Part shown: positions 9,088 through 17,341 of the stretch, one piece after another | Position numbering within the stretch: position 1 is the first letter of the stretch | Layout of the letters: every line of letters begins with the position of its first letter | Notes under the pieces: model-generated | What the model saw: the letters and a program-made list of their open reading frames with translations, nothing else | Told to the model about the DNA's origin: nothing | Database searches by the model: none | Assembly (NCBI GenBank): GCA_020054325.1 | Contig: JAGVLG010000033.1 | Coordinates: forward strand, 1 to 37,483 | DNA length: 37,483 bases | Source: Gammaproteobacteria bacterium | Lineage (GTDB): Bacteria > Pseudomonadota > Gammaproteobacteria > UBA6186 > Azoamicaceae | Direction of reading: 5' to 3' | Program-made: the position numbers and the translations under genes

Positions 9088-10006
9088 GGTAAGATGATCT
9101 CACCAATGGACCACTAGCTACGTTCATAAAACCAAGTTCCATGGCAAAAGCTCCTAACTCTGCAAACTCATCTGGATGCACAAAACGATCTACTGGGGCA
9201 TGGTAACGACTTGGTTGCAAGTATTGTCCGAGCGTTAGCATATCGCAGTTATGTGCTTTCAAATCACGGATCACTTGTTTAATTTCTTCATTAGTTTCAC
9301 CTAAACCTAGCATAATACCAGATTTGGTTGGAATATGCGGGAAGCGCTGCTTAAATTTGCGAATTAAATCTAATGACCAAGCATAGTCGGAACCGGGGCG
9401 CACTGGCTTATAGAGACGCTCTACAGTTTCGACGTTGTGATTAAATACATCTGGCAATGCTTTACTTAAATTATCTAGTGCAATATCCATGCGTCCACGA
9501 AAATCTGGTACCAAAATTTCAATTTTAGTATTGGGGCAATGTTCGCGTACTGCCGTAATGCATTGCGCAAAATGATCTGCCCCACCATCCTTGAGATCGT
9601 CGCGATCTACTGAAGTTATTACAATATATTTTAAACCCATCTTACCTAAAGCAGTGGCTAAATTAATTGGTTCGTTGGGATCTAGTGCATCAGGTCTGCC
9701 ATGCGCTACATCACAAAAAGCACAGCGCCTGGTACATTTATCACCCATGATCATAAAGGTAGCAGTGCCATGTGAAAAACATTCGCTCAAATTCGGGCAG
9801 GATGCTTCCTCGCAGACTGAATGTAATTTATGTTCACGCAATAAACGTTTCAATTCCAAAACTTTAGGGTTACTCGGGGCTTTTATGCGAAGCCAATCTG
9901 GTTTTGGCTTAAATTCAGTGGTTGGTTCAATCTTGATGCGCATGCGCGCGAACTTATCCTGGCCACGTTGCTTGGCATTCGGATCCTGAATCGGGGCGTC
10001 ACTCAT
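9059..10006 (-). CDS. lipA: Lipoyl synthase LipA
   Basis: LipA is a radical-SAM enzyme that inserts two sulfur atoms into protein-bound octanoyl groups to form the lipoyl cofactor of pyruvate and 2-oxoglutarate dehydrogenases and the glycine cleavage system. Both iron-sulfur cluster motifs are visible: the auxiliary cluster C65-x4-C70-x5-C76 ([12 protein letters not shown]) and the radical-SAM CxxxCxxC at C91, C95 and C98 (CTRRCAFC). It has 315 residues, close to E. coli (321). It overlaps lipB by 8 bases, giving a lipB-lipA operon as in most gammaproteobacteria. Confidence 0.98.
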   Translation of the reverse strand: MSDAPIQDPNAKQRGQDKFARMRIKIEPTTEFKPKPDWLRIKAPSNPKVLELKRLLREHKLHSVCEEASCPNLSECFSHGTATFMIMGDKCTRRCAFCDVAHGRPDALDPNEPINLATALGKMGLKYIVITSVDRDDLKDGGADHFAQCITAVREHCPNTKIEILVPDFRGRMDIALDNLSKALPDVFNHNVETVERLYKPVRPGSDYAWSLDLIRKFKQRFPHIPTKSGIMLGLGETNEEIKQVIRDLKAHNCDMLTLGQYLQPSRYHAPVDRFVHPDEFAELGAFAMELGFMNVASGPLVRSSYHADQQAAGI

Positions 10007-10631
10007 AAACTATGTCCTCATAACCAATTTGTTGTGCGATAATTTCTAATAGTTGTTTACTAATCTTTTGCAAGCAAGCAGATTTGTCATAAGCGCTAAC
10101 TTGCGTAACTGGCATATTCGAAAATCCACAGGGGTTAATTCTGCTAAATGGTTCTAAATCCATTGCAACATTTAAGCTTAAGCCATGATAGGTGCGACCA
10201 TGGCGTACTCTTAATCCCAATGAACAAATTTTTGCATCAGCAACATATACTCCTGGAGCTCCAGTTTTCGTTGCTGCAGTAATGCCATAGTTTTGCAATA
10301 ATTTTATAACTGCGTTTTCTAACGCACAAACAAAAGTGCGGATGTTAATGCTTTTACGTTGTATATCGGTTAAAAAATAAACAATTAATTGTCCAGGGCC
10401 ATGATATGTTACTTGCCCACCACGATCGCTTTGGATTACGGGTATGGTACCTGGGTTTAAAACATGCTCGGGTTTGCCTGCTTGCCCTTGGGTAAATACT
10501 GGTTCATGCTCTAGAAGCCAGATTTGATCTATTGTAGTTGTATCGCGCTGTTGCGTAAACGTCTTGAGCTGTTGCCATATAAGCTTATATGGCTGCAGCC
10601 CAAGATTACGCACCAATACTACTTCTGACAT
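9999..10631 (-). CDS. lipB: Octanoyl-[acyl carrier protein]:protein N-octanoyltransferase LipB
   Basis: LipB moves octanoate from acyl carrier protein to lipoyl domains, the step before LipA. It has 210 residues. The family signatures are [17 protein letters not shown], then [15 protein letters not shown] with catalytic Lys134, and [20 protein letters not shown] with catalytic Cys168 (E. coli Lys135 and Cys169). It lies 2 bases downstream of dacA and overlaps lipA. In many gammaproteobacteria a ybeD-type gene separates dacA and lipB; here there is none. Confidence 0.98.
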   Translation of the reverse strand: MSEVVLVRNLGLQPYKLIWQQLKTFTQQRDTTTIDQIWLLEHEPVFTQGQAGKPEHVLNPGTIPVIQSDRGGQVTYHGPGQLIVYFLTDIQRKSINIRTFVCALENAVIKLLQNYGITAATKTGAPGVYVADAKICSLGLRVRHGRTYHGLSLNVAMDLEPFSRINPCGFSNMPVTQVSAYDKSACLQKISKQLLEIIAQQIGYEDIVYE

Positions 10632-10633
10632 TT

Positions 10634-11821
10634 TTATGAGGTAATTTTGCCTAACATTTTCTTAATGCCAAGCTTAATATAATCGCGACCACGTTGGTAA
10701 ATATTGCCTTTGCCTACATCCTGCAAAGCAACAATTGGGATTTCTAGAATTGGTTGGTTATGTTGATCTTGTACGACATAAGTGCCGACCACTTGGCCTC
10801 TTTGGATTGGGGCTACAAGTTCCTCCTGCATTTTTATATTCGCAGCATATTTTTTATAACTGCCGCGGGTCGAAGTAATAAATAAATCGTCAATAAAACC
10901 AACCTCTAATTTTTGCTTTTTACCTTTCCAAATTTTGGCTTCTTGTAATTTAGTATTTGCTCGTTGCACTAAATTAGTTTCATAAAATTTGAAGCCCCAG
11001 GTTAATAGCTTATTAGCTTCTTCGGTACGTTGCCCAGCACTTTTAGCACCTAAAATTACTGCAATTAGTCGCATATGATCAACTGTACCAGAAGCAACTA
11101 AACAGTAGCCTGCCGCGTCAGTATGCCCAGTTTTAATACCGTCAACTGCACTGTTACGCCACAATAGCTGGTTGCGATTAACTTGCTTAATATTGTTATA
11201 GATAAATTCTTTTTCAGAATAAAGTTTATAAGTTTCTGGGAAATTTTTAATCATTGCTTTAGCAAGAATCGCTAAATCTTTTGCAGTGGTATAATGATTT
11301 GGATCTGGTAGCCCGGTTGCATTCATGAAGTGTGAATCTTTCATGCCAATCATTTGCGCATAACCATTCATTAAATCTGCAAATGCTTGTTCCGAACCAG
11401 CGATATGTTCTGCCATTGCAATTGAAGCATCGTTACCGGATTGGATAATAATACCTTTAATAAGCTCGGACACTGGTACTTTAGTATCTACTTTTACGAA
11501 CATACGTGAACCAGGCGCTTGCCATGCAGTTTTACTAATTTGAATTTCTTCATCGAGTCGCAATTTACCAGATCGGATTTCGTTGTCGATAACATACATA
11601 GTCATCATTTTTGTTAAGCTTGCTGGCTCAACCTTTAGTTCACTATTATTTTCAGCTAAAACTTGACCGCTATGGTAGTCGATTAACAAATATGCATTAG
11701 CAGCGGCAGTTGGTGCTTTGGGGTGTACTACAGGAGTAACAGGAAAGGGGTTATCTGCGAAGGCTAAGGGGGAAAAAACTATGCAAATAGCTAAAATTAA
11801 ACGCGAAAATACCGATGCCAT
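10634..11821 (-). CDS. dacA: D-alanyl-D-alanine carboxypeptidase (PBP5/6 type)
   Basis: This low-molecular-mass penicillin-binding protein trims the terminal D-Ala from peptidoglycan stem peptides. A signal peptide (about residues 1-22, ending SPLAFA) leads into the catalytic domain with S68-L-T-K71, S128-G-N130 and K230-T-G232, all intact. A PBP5-type C-terminal domain follows, and the last residues (RGRDYIKLGIKKMLGKI) form a likely amphipathic membrane anchor, as in PBP5. It has 395 residues (E. coli PBP5: 403). A GGAG lies about 10 bases before the ATG. The 127 bases upstream contain an AT-rich region with a possible TATGAT -10, so it may have its own promoter. Confidence 0.97.
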   Translation of the reverse strand: MASVFSRLILAICIVFSPLAFADNPFPVTPVVHPKAPTAAANAYLLIDYHSGQVLAENNSELKVEPASLTKMMTMYVIDNEIRSGKLRLDEEIQISKTAWQAPGSRMFVKVDTKVPVSELIKGIIIQSGNDASIAMAEHIAGSEQAFADLMNGYAQMIGMKDSHFMNATGLPDPNHYTTAKDLAILAKAMIKNFPETYKLYSEKEFIYNNIKQVNRNQLLWRNSAVDGIKTGHTDAAGYCLVASGTVDHMRLIAVILGAKSAGQRTEEANKLLTWGFKFYETNLVQRANTKLQEAKIWKGKKQKLEVGFIDDLFITSTRGSYKKYAANIKMQEELVAPIQRGQVVGTYVVQDQHNQPILEIPIVALQDVGKGNIYQRGRDYIKLGIKKMLGKITS

Positions 11822-11948
11822 GGCTCGAATGCTCCGTTATTGCTGAAAACAATTGATGCAAAAATCATAGCATAAAATGGCATTTATTAACATGTACTTT
11901 GTCTAGGTCTAGCTGTTTGCGTTGAATTATTATATTTTACGGTTGCCC

Positions 11949-13514
11949 CTAGCTTTGTTTGGCTTGTAATTCCTTTTCTCGTGCGATTACTTGCAATGCA
12001 ACTGCTTCTTGTTCGCTAATCATGGCTTTTTGGATAGCCTCTTTGGCTTCGGGTAGTATATTGTTGTTGTAGTAATCTCGTAAACCAACAAATTCCAAAG
12101 CGTTTTTCAACTCGATACAACGTTTAAGGGATTGAGGCTCACTATGGTGTTGGTTAATATATTCGATAGCTAGTGAACAACATTCTACACGGCGGTTTTG
12201 TAATAATAAATGGTTACGCATAAAGGCTGCTAAGTCCTCCGTAGAATGCTGGTACAATGCATTCACATAAGCTTGATACATATTGGCTACGTTAGCATTG
12301 ACTGCATTTAACGAGGTAGTAGTAATATTTTTATCGTTTTGGTATGCAGTAAGTATCAATAATAATCCTTGGATAATTGCTCGAGGGTTCACAAAAATAC
12401 AATTATCGATTGGCGTTAAAAATTGATTAAGCGCTATTAATGAAGTTAAATTAATTTCACCAAGCATACCAAGAATATCATTTGGATCTGCGGCGCAGCT
12501 AATGCCAAACATGAATTTATGTATTAACTCTGGACTGATTTTTTTTGGCTCTGCAATTGTATATATAACTGTGCCTTGTTGTGGATCGCCGCCCATACCT
12601 AAGTTACTTAAAATTAGATAATTATTTACAAAAGCTAGGGCTACAGTATTTCCGGCCCAACCTCCAAATACTAAAATTGGATCCATATTTTTTTGTTGGA
12701 GGTTTTTTTGTATTGCAGCACACAAATTTGTGGCAGCGTTAGCATCAGGCATATTGCCGATGAATTTACTCATCCGTTGTGAATACTCAAAGGCTGAGGC
12801 AATTTGTTTGAATATATTTGCCTCTTTGTTTAATTTCGAGTTTTGCGCATAAATATCTAAATGTTTGGTTAGAACATTTAAAGATGGGCCAATAAAACCG
12901 TAATGTGATGGTGTACCATTGAAATATACCATCGTGTCGAGTACTTGGCCAAAATGCCGAATTATTGGATTTAAGACCTCGCGATACTTATGCGGGTTAC
13001 TATTCGGCTTGCCAATGGCATATCCATATAGATAATCGAGATATTCTTTAGCCCAATCGGAACCTTCTGGAGCTTTTTGCATAACTTTATCTATTGCGGC
13101 AGGATCTCGTTGCATAATTGAGATCAAAGCAATTTCTAAAACTATTTTATCTTCTAAAAAAACTATCGCCCCTGCAGCAATTAATTGGTTTGCTAATTCA
13201 AAATCTTCATTTGCTAATGCCACAGTAAGAGCTGATCTACCAAATTGATCTAAATCATCCAACATATCTATATTTTTTTCTAGTATTTCTGGCGAATACT
13301 CGCGCCAAAAAATGCTATAGGTCAAAGCGTTGAATAATGCAGCACTTTTATGGTCTTGAATAAATTTTTGAGCAGCAGCACTGTATTCAGTTTTTACAGT
13401 AGCTTGAGTAGGAAATGCTTGCGCTAAAATTTCTAATAGCTGCACGGTTAAATAACGCGGCAAAAAGCGATCGTTATCTGGATTAGCATCTATCGCTACA
13501 GTTAGGTTTTGCAT
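11949..13514 (-). CDS. Protein of unknown function with one or two ankyrin-like repeats
   Basis: I do not recognise a family over the full 521 residues. Residues about 91-116 (FGRSALTVALANEDFELANQ then LIAAGA) fit one ankyrin repeat, with a weaker second unit after it. The middle is mostly helical-looking, with a glycine-rich GGWAGN and LGMGGDPQQG around residues 283-317. The C-terminal 40 residues (Glu/Ala/Lys/Gln-rich) look like a helix or coiled coil. There is no signal peptide or membrane segment, so it is cytosolic or exported by a specialised secretion system. It is inserted, with the next gene, inside an otherwise conserved rlpA-dacA neighbourhood. Ankyrin repeats suggest a possible host-interaction role, which is inference only. 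Confidence 0.6.
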   Translation of the reverse strand: MQNLTVAIDANPDNDRFLPRYLTVQLLEILAQAFPTQATVKTEYSAAAQKFIQDHKSAALFNALTYSIFWREYSPEILEKNIDMLDDLDQFGRSALTVALANEDFELANQLIAAGAIVFLEDKIVLEIALISIMQRDPAAIDKVMQKAPEGSDWAKEYLDYLYGYAIGKPNSNPHKYREVLNPIIRHFGQVLDTMVYFNGTPSHYGFIGPSLNVLTKHLDIYAQNSKLNKEANIFKQIASAFEYSQRMSKFIGNMPDANAATNLCAAIQKNLQQKNMDPILVFGGWAGNTVALAFVNNYLILSNLGMGGDPQQGTVIYTIAEPKKISPELIHKFMFGISCAADPNDILGMLGEINLTSLIALNQFLTPIDNCIFVNPRAIIQGLLLILTAYQNDKNITTTSLNAVNANVANMYQAYVNALYQHSTEDLAAFMRNHLLLQNRRVECCSLAIEYINQHHSEPQSLKRCIELKNALEFVGLRDYYNNNILPEAKEAIQKAMISEQEAVALQVIAREKELQAKQS

Positions 13515-13652
13515 TACTTACTCATTTTAGTGTTGCTTTATAGTAAGTTTAGCACTAATGCTTAATTATTTGAGTGTAGCTTCACTAAACATATCAATTA
13601 GCTTATTTATGCAGCCTGGCAGCTGCTTACCTGCTTTACTGAATAAAATACT

Positions 13653-14294
13653 TTAACTCATTAATTTTAACGTCCCTAACGCAACTACGGCTGCAATAGC
13701 CGCTGATGGTGCTGTTGGGTTCGCAGCAGAAAGCTGTAATCTTAGTTCGCAATTTTCGTCTGTAATTCCTTTAATAGTACGATTTGTAAAAACCATATTA
13801 TCTGGAGATGTGCTTGCATACATAAAAGTAACCAATGGATCGACACCTCCGCTACTCAATGTGCTTTCTACACGTCCTTGCATATTCGTGAAATCACGAA
13901 ATTGTGTACGTAGAGGTAGGGTCAGTTGTTGAACCAATAATAAACCTTCAGGACATTTATCTCCGTAAGGTCCAAAAGTATGATGTTCCCATGCACTATA
14001 TCTCTTACCTAAGCCAGTGTCACAGGTGGCAGTAAAAATACATTGTGTGCCATCATCGATAAGTTTGGATTGAATTTGAGTACATGTGTAAGTATAGGAA
14101 CCATCAGGTATTGGGCATGGATCTGAACTTTCAGATGATTTAGGAGCATAAAATAAAGCATAACGTAAAAGATCTGGTATAGACATAATTAGTATGATTA
14201 TTGGTACTAAAATTATAGTTAATGCGGTACTCATTAGTGCTTCAACTTTATTGCTAATTTTTAGATTCTTATTGCTTTGTTTTGTATTTCTCAT
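13653..14294 (-). CDS. Single-pass membrane protein with a Cys-rich, CVNH-like exported segment; unknown function
   Basis: It has 213 residues. A basic N-terminus precedes a strong hydrophobic helix at about residues 22-42 (TALTIILVPIIILIMSIPDL), which could be an anchor or uncleaved signal. The following region, about 58-95 (CPIPDGSYTYTCTQIQ..., then CIFTATCDTGLGKR), has the spacing of a cyanovirin-N homology (CVNH) repeat, GSY..TC...(I/L)...L.A.C....G, a sugar-binding fold. The match is by pattern only and covers roughly one half-repeat. Six cysteines in the exported part would allow disulfides. The start has a good AGGAG ribosome site 10 bases upstream. With the neighbouring ankyrin-like gene it forms an insertion between rlpA and dacA. 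Confidence 0.55.
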   Translation of the reverse strand: MRNTKQSNKNLKISNKVEALMSTALTIILVPIIILIMSIPDLLRYALFYAPKSSESSDPCPIPDGSYTYTCTQIQSKLIDDGTQCIFTATCDTGLGKRYSAWEHHTFGPYGDKCPEGLLLVQQLTLPLRTQFRDFTNMQGRVESTLSSGGVDPLVTFMYASTSPDNMVFTNRTIKGITDENCELRLQLSAANPTAPSAAIAAVVALGTLKLMS

Positions 14295-14369
14295 GAATTA
14301 TGAACTCCTAATGCCTAAATTTAAAAGGCTAGGATATAGTAGAATATAATAAAGAGCAATTCTTTCTTA

Positions 14370-15185
14370 CTATTCTAAATGCACTGAAATAGGCTTGGGA
14401 AGTTTATTAGCGCTTAGTTTTTCGCGTAGCTGTAATACCATAGATTCATCGGCTATTGGTCCTATATGCACCAAATATAGTGGGTTTTTATTGCTCTTAT
14501 GCTGACGAATTTCAACCGGATGATCCAGGCTAATACTTTGTAGTTGCAGCGCTAGTTTTTTAGCATTGGCTTGGTTTTTAAATGCAGCTATTTGTAGATA
14601 TTGCTTTGGTTGGCGGATTTCTGGATCGATTGCCTCAATTTCAACATGACCTGTACCCTTAGCTAAAATCCCTAATTTGCTTGCTGCAGCATAAGATAAA
14701 TCTATGATGCGATCGTCATGAAATGGGCCACGATCATTGACTTTGACTATAATGCTTCGACCATTCTCTAAGTTCTTAACGCGTACAAAGGTCGGTAATG
14801 GTAAAGTTTTATGCGCGGCTGACATGCTGTACATATCGTAGGTTTCGCCGTTTGAAGTTTTATAGCCGTGAAATTTTTTGCCATACCAAGATGCTTTACC
14901 TTTTTCTTTGTAGCCTTTACTAGAATGTAATACGTCATATTTTTTGCGAAATACAGTATAGCTCTTAGGGTTACCTATTTTACTTTTTTTTGTTGGAACT
15001 GGCTTAGCGTCAGGAATTTTAGAGAGATCTGGTACTTCATGCTGTTTAGGATGCTCGTCATGTACTAAATGGTAGCGGCGTTTCGCCGAAGCTGTTTCGG
15101 TAGTTTGCTTATTGCTGCGCAGACATCCGGTTTGCGTCAACGTTAAGACACAACAAAAAAACATGATGAGCGTGGTTCTAGCCAT
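14370..15185 (-). CDS. rlpA: Septal ring lytic transglycosylase RlpA (rare lipoprotein A)
   Basis: RlpA is an outer-membrane lipoprotein that cleaves naked (peptide-free) glycan strands at the septum in species where it is active. A lipobox is visible (LTQTGC, lipidated Cys21). A double-psi beta-barrel domain covers about 95-187, with GKASWYGKKFHG.KTSNGE and the VKVNDRGPF segment (D151). A SPOR domain that binds denuded glycans covers about 194-270. It has 271 residues. It overlaps mltB by 8 bases, so it is part of the mrdA-rodA-mltB-rlpA elongation-division gene run. Confidence 0.96.
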   Translation of the reverse strand: MARTTLIMFFCCVLTLTQTGCLRSNKQTTETASAKRRYHLVHDEHPKQHEVPDLSKIPDAKPVPTKKSKIGNPKSYTVFRKKYDVLHSSKGYKEKGKASWYGKKFHGYKTSNGETYDMYSMSAAHKTLPLPTFVRVKNLENGRSIIVKVNDRGPFHDDRIIDLSYAAASKLGILAKGTGHVEIEAIDPEIRQPKQYLQIAAFKNQANAKKLALQLQSISLDHPVEIRQHKSNKNPLYLVHIGPIADESMVLQLREKLSANKLPKPISVHLE

Positions 15186-16182
15186 TTTGCTTTCGCGTTC
15201 CCTGCTGTTGCAGTTTTGCTATAGCCTCACTTAATTGGTAAACCGCCATAGCATAGTTACTACTATGATTATAGCGCGTTATGACATAAAAATTTTTAAA
15301 ACCAACCCAGTACTCTTTGCTTGAACCATTATCAAACTCTAATAATGCTACTGTCTCTTCTAGATCGCTAAGCTTTTCTTTTGTGCTGATGCCATGTTCT
15401 TTCAAAGTACGCAAGGCTAATACTGGTTTTGGATCTTTAGCAATTGCGATTGGTAGCTCTTTGGATTTTTTGCCTTTAATTTTAGCTTTGTAAGCTACGG
15501 GTTTGCCGGTTTGCCAGCCATGCACTTTAAAATAATTAGCAACGCTACCGATAGCTTGGTGCATATTATTAATTAAATCGATTTTGCCGGATTTATCAAA
15601 ATCGATAGCAAAATTACGATAACTACTAGAGATAAATTGCGGTGCTCCCATAGCTCCGGCGTAAGATCCTTTCAGTTCTAATGGATCTAAACCTTGTTCA
15701 GTAACTAATAATAAATATTCTTTCAATTCGCTTCTAAAAAAAGCCGCGCGTGGTTGGTAATCGAAAGCTAAAGTAGCTAAAGCCTGCAATACTAAAAATT
15801 TACCTCTATTTTCTCCATATGAGCTTTCAACTCCGATGATTGCCACAATCATCTGTGCTGGGACGCCAAATTCTTGTTGGGCTTGTTGTAATGCAGCATA
15901 ATAATTCTGCCAAAATTTTGCGCCATCTTTAATACGTTTTTCTGTAACCAGATGCTTTTTATATTTATCCCAAGATAGTGCTTCATACGGAGTGGTAATC
16001 CGTTTAATAACTTCATCCGATGATTCGAGTTTACTTAAAGCATCTAATGCTTGATTCTTGGCTTGTGGCGATAGTTGTAATTCTGCTATGAATTCGCGCA
16101 CTTCAGGTCGTTCACTAAATACTTTGGCATAACAATTACCAGTGAACAATAATATTGTTAGAATATAAACAAGATTACGCAA
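15178..16182 (-). CDS. mltB: Lytic murein transglycosylase MltB-type (SltB family)
   Basis: MltB-type enzymes cleave the beta-1,4 bond between MurNAc and GlcNAc to give 1,6-anhydro ends. The catalytic Glu119 sits in the conserved IIGVESSYGENRGKF, followed by the family segments GSYAGAMGAPQFISSSYRNF and AIGSVANYFKVHGW and the C-terminal ITRYNHSSNYAMAVYQL. It has 334 residues. The N-terminus has a signal peptide ending about residue 19 (NCYA), but the residue before Cys is Asn, so there is no proper lipobox; this would make it a soluble periplasmic form, unlike lipoprotein E. coli MltB. It lies 13 bases after rodA, as sltB1 lies after rodA in Pseudomonas. Confidence 0.96.
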   Translation of the reverse strand: MRNLVYILTILLFTGNCYAKVFSERPEVREFIAELQLSPQAKNQALDALSKLESSDEVIKRITTPYEALSWDKYKKHLVTEKRIKDGAKFWQNYYAALQQAQQEFGVPAQMIVAIIGVESSYGENRGKFLVLQALATLAFDYQPRAAFFRSELKEYLLLVTEQGLDPLELKGSYAGAMGAPQFISSSYRNFAIDFDKSGKIDLINNMHQAIGSVANYFKVHGWQTGKPVAYKAKIKGKKSKELPIAIAKDPKPVLALRTLKEHGISTKEKLSDLEETVALLEFDNGSSKEYWVGFKNFYVITRYNHSSNYAMAVYQLSEAIAKLQQQGTRKQNG

Positions 16183-16195
16183 TTTAAATACTCCA

Positions 16196-17341
16196 TTACT
16201 TTCTTAGTAAAGTGCGATGTGATTGGATTGACATTAGAATGCCAAAGGCGATCATGATAGTTACCAAGGATGTACCGCCATAACTTACCAAGGGCAATGG
16301 TATACCAACTACCGGTAGAATTCCATTCACCATACCAATATTTACGAATAAATATACAAAAAAGGTCATTACGATACTACCGGCCAGCAAACGCGAAAAG
16401 GTATCGCGGGCTTGCATGCCAATATAAAAGCCGCGCATGATTATTAAAGAATATAAAAATAATAAAAATAGTACTCCAAAAAAACCAAACTCCTCTCCAA
16501 ACACTGCAAAAATAAAATCAGTTGTGCGTTCTGGCAAAAATTCTAAATGCGACTGCGTGCCATTTAGCCAACCCTTACCGAAGAAACCGCCGGAGCCTAG
16601 AGCAATCTTAGACTGAATAATATGGTAACCAGTCCCGAGTGGATCACGCTCTGGATTAAATAGGGTTAACACTCTTTGACGCTGATAATCATGCAGTACT
16701 AACCATAGGGCAGGTGCACTTGCTGCGACTAACGCACCCAAACTTAAAATTAGTTTCCAACTAATGCCAGCAAAAAAGATCACTAAAAATCCGGTACTCG
16801 CGACCAGAATTGCGGTACCTAAATCTGGCTGTAACGCAATTAACAAAACCGGAACCATAATATATGTGGTCGGTAAAATAAGCATCTTTAACGATGGCGG
16901 TAATATTTGTTGATCTAAAGATCTTGCAACCATTAAAGGTACTGCAAGTTTCATTAGTTCTGCTGGTTGGAAACGTAAAATCCCTAAGTCCAACCAACGT
17001 TGGGCGCCTTTGCTAATATCGCCAATTATTAAAACTAGTATCAATACTGCTAAAGTACCAAAATACAGTACCGGTGCCCAGGTACGATAAGTACGGGGTT
17101 GTAATTGCGCAACAATTAACATTAAAGTTGTTGCCACTGCAAAATTTACTAATTGTTTTTGTACATAACGGATATCTAACTTGGCACTGTATATTACCGT
17201 TAAACCTATTAAAAAACAGGCAAGGATACAAAGCATTAATGGCATATCTATATGTAGTTTCTGCCACCAGCGATTGCGATGGAGTGCATTGTTGGGATCG
17301 TTATTATATATTTGCTTAAATGGTACCGATGGATTATCCAT
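16196..17341 (-). CDS. rodA: Peptidoglycan glycosyltransferase RodA (SEDS family)
   Basis: RodA polymerises glycan strands from lipid II during side-wall elongation and works as a complex with PBP2. It has 381 residues with about ten membrane segments. Family signatures are present: FQPAELMKLAVPLM, ALQPDLGTAILV with the essential Asp, the loop QSKIALGSGGFFGKGWLNGTQSHLEFLPERTTDFIF, and GIPLPLVSYGGTSL near the end. It overlaps mrdA by 8 bases, so the two subunits are translationally coupled. Presence of the RodA-PBP2 pair indicates rod growth. Confidence 0.98.
   Translation of the reverse strand: MDNPSVPFKQIYNNDPNNALHRNRWWQKLHIDMPLMLCILACFLIGLTVIYSAKLDIRYVQKQLVNFAVATTLMLIVAQLQPRTYRTWAPVLYFGTLAVLILVLIIGDISKGAQRWLDLGILRFQPAELMKLAVPLMVARSLDQQILPPSLKMLILPTTYIMVPVLLIALQPDLGTAILVASTGFLVIFFAGISWKLILSLGALVAASAPALWLVLHDYQRQRVLTLFNPERDPLGTGYHIIQSKIALGSGGFFGKGWLNGTQSHLEFLPERTTDFIFAVFGEEFGFFGVLFLLFLYSLIIMRGFYIGMQARDTFSRLLAGSIVMTFFVYLFVNIGMVNGILPVVGIPLPLVSYGGTSLVTIMIAFGILMSIQSHRTLLRK

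Noticed and set aside
15178-16182. MltB as a lipoprotein
   Set aside because: The residue before the candidate Cys is Asn, which does not fit the lipobox; a normal signal peptide ending NCYA fits better.
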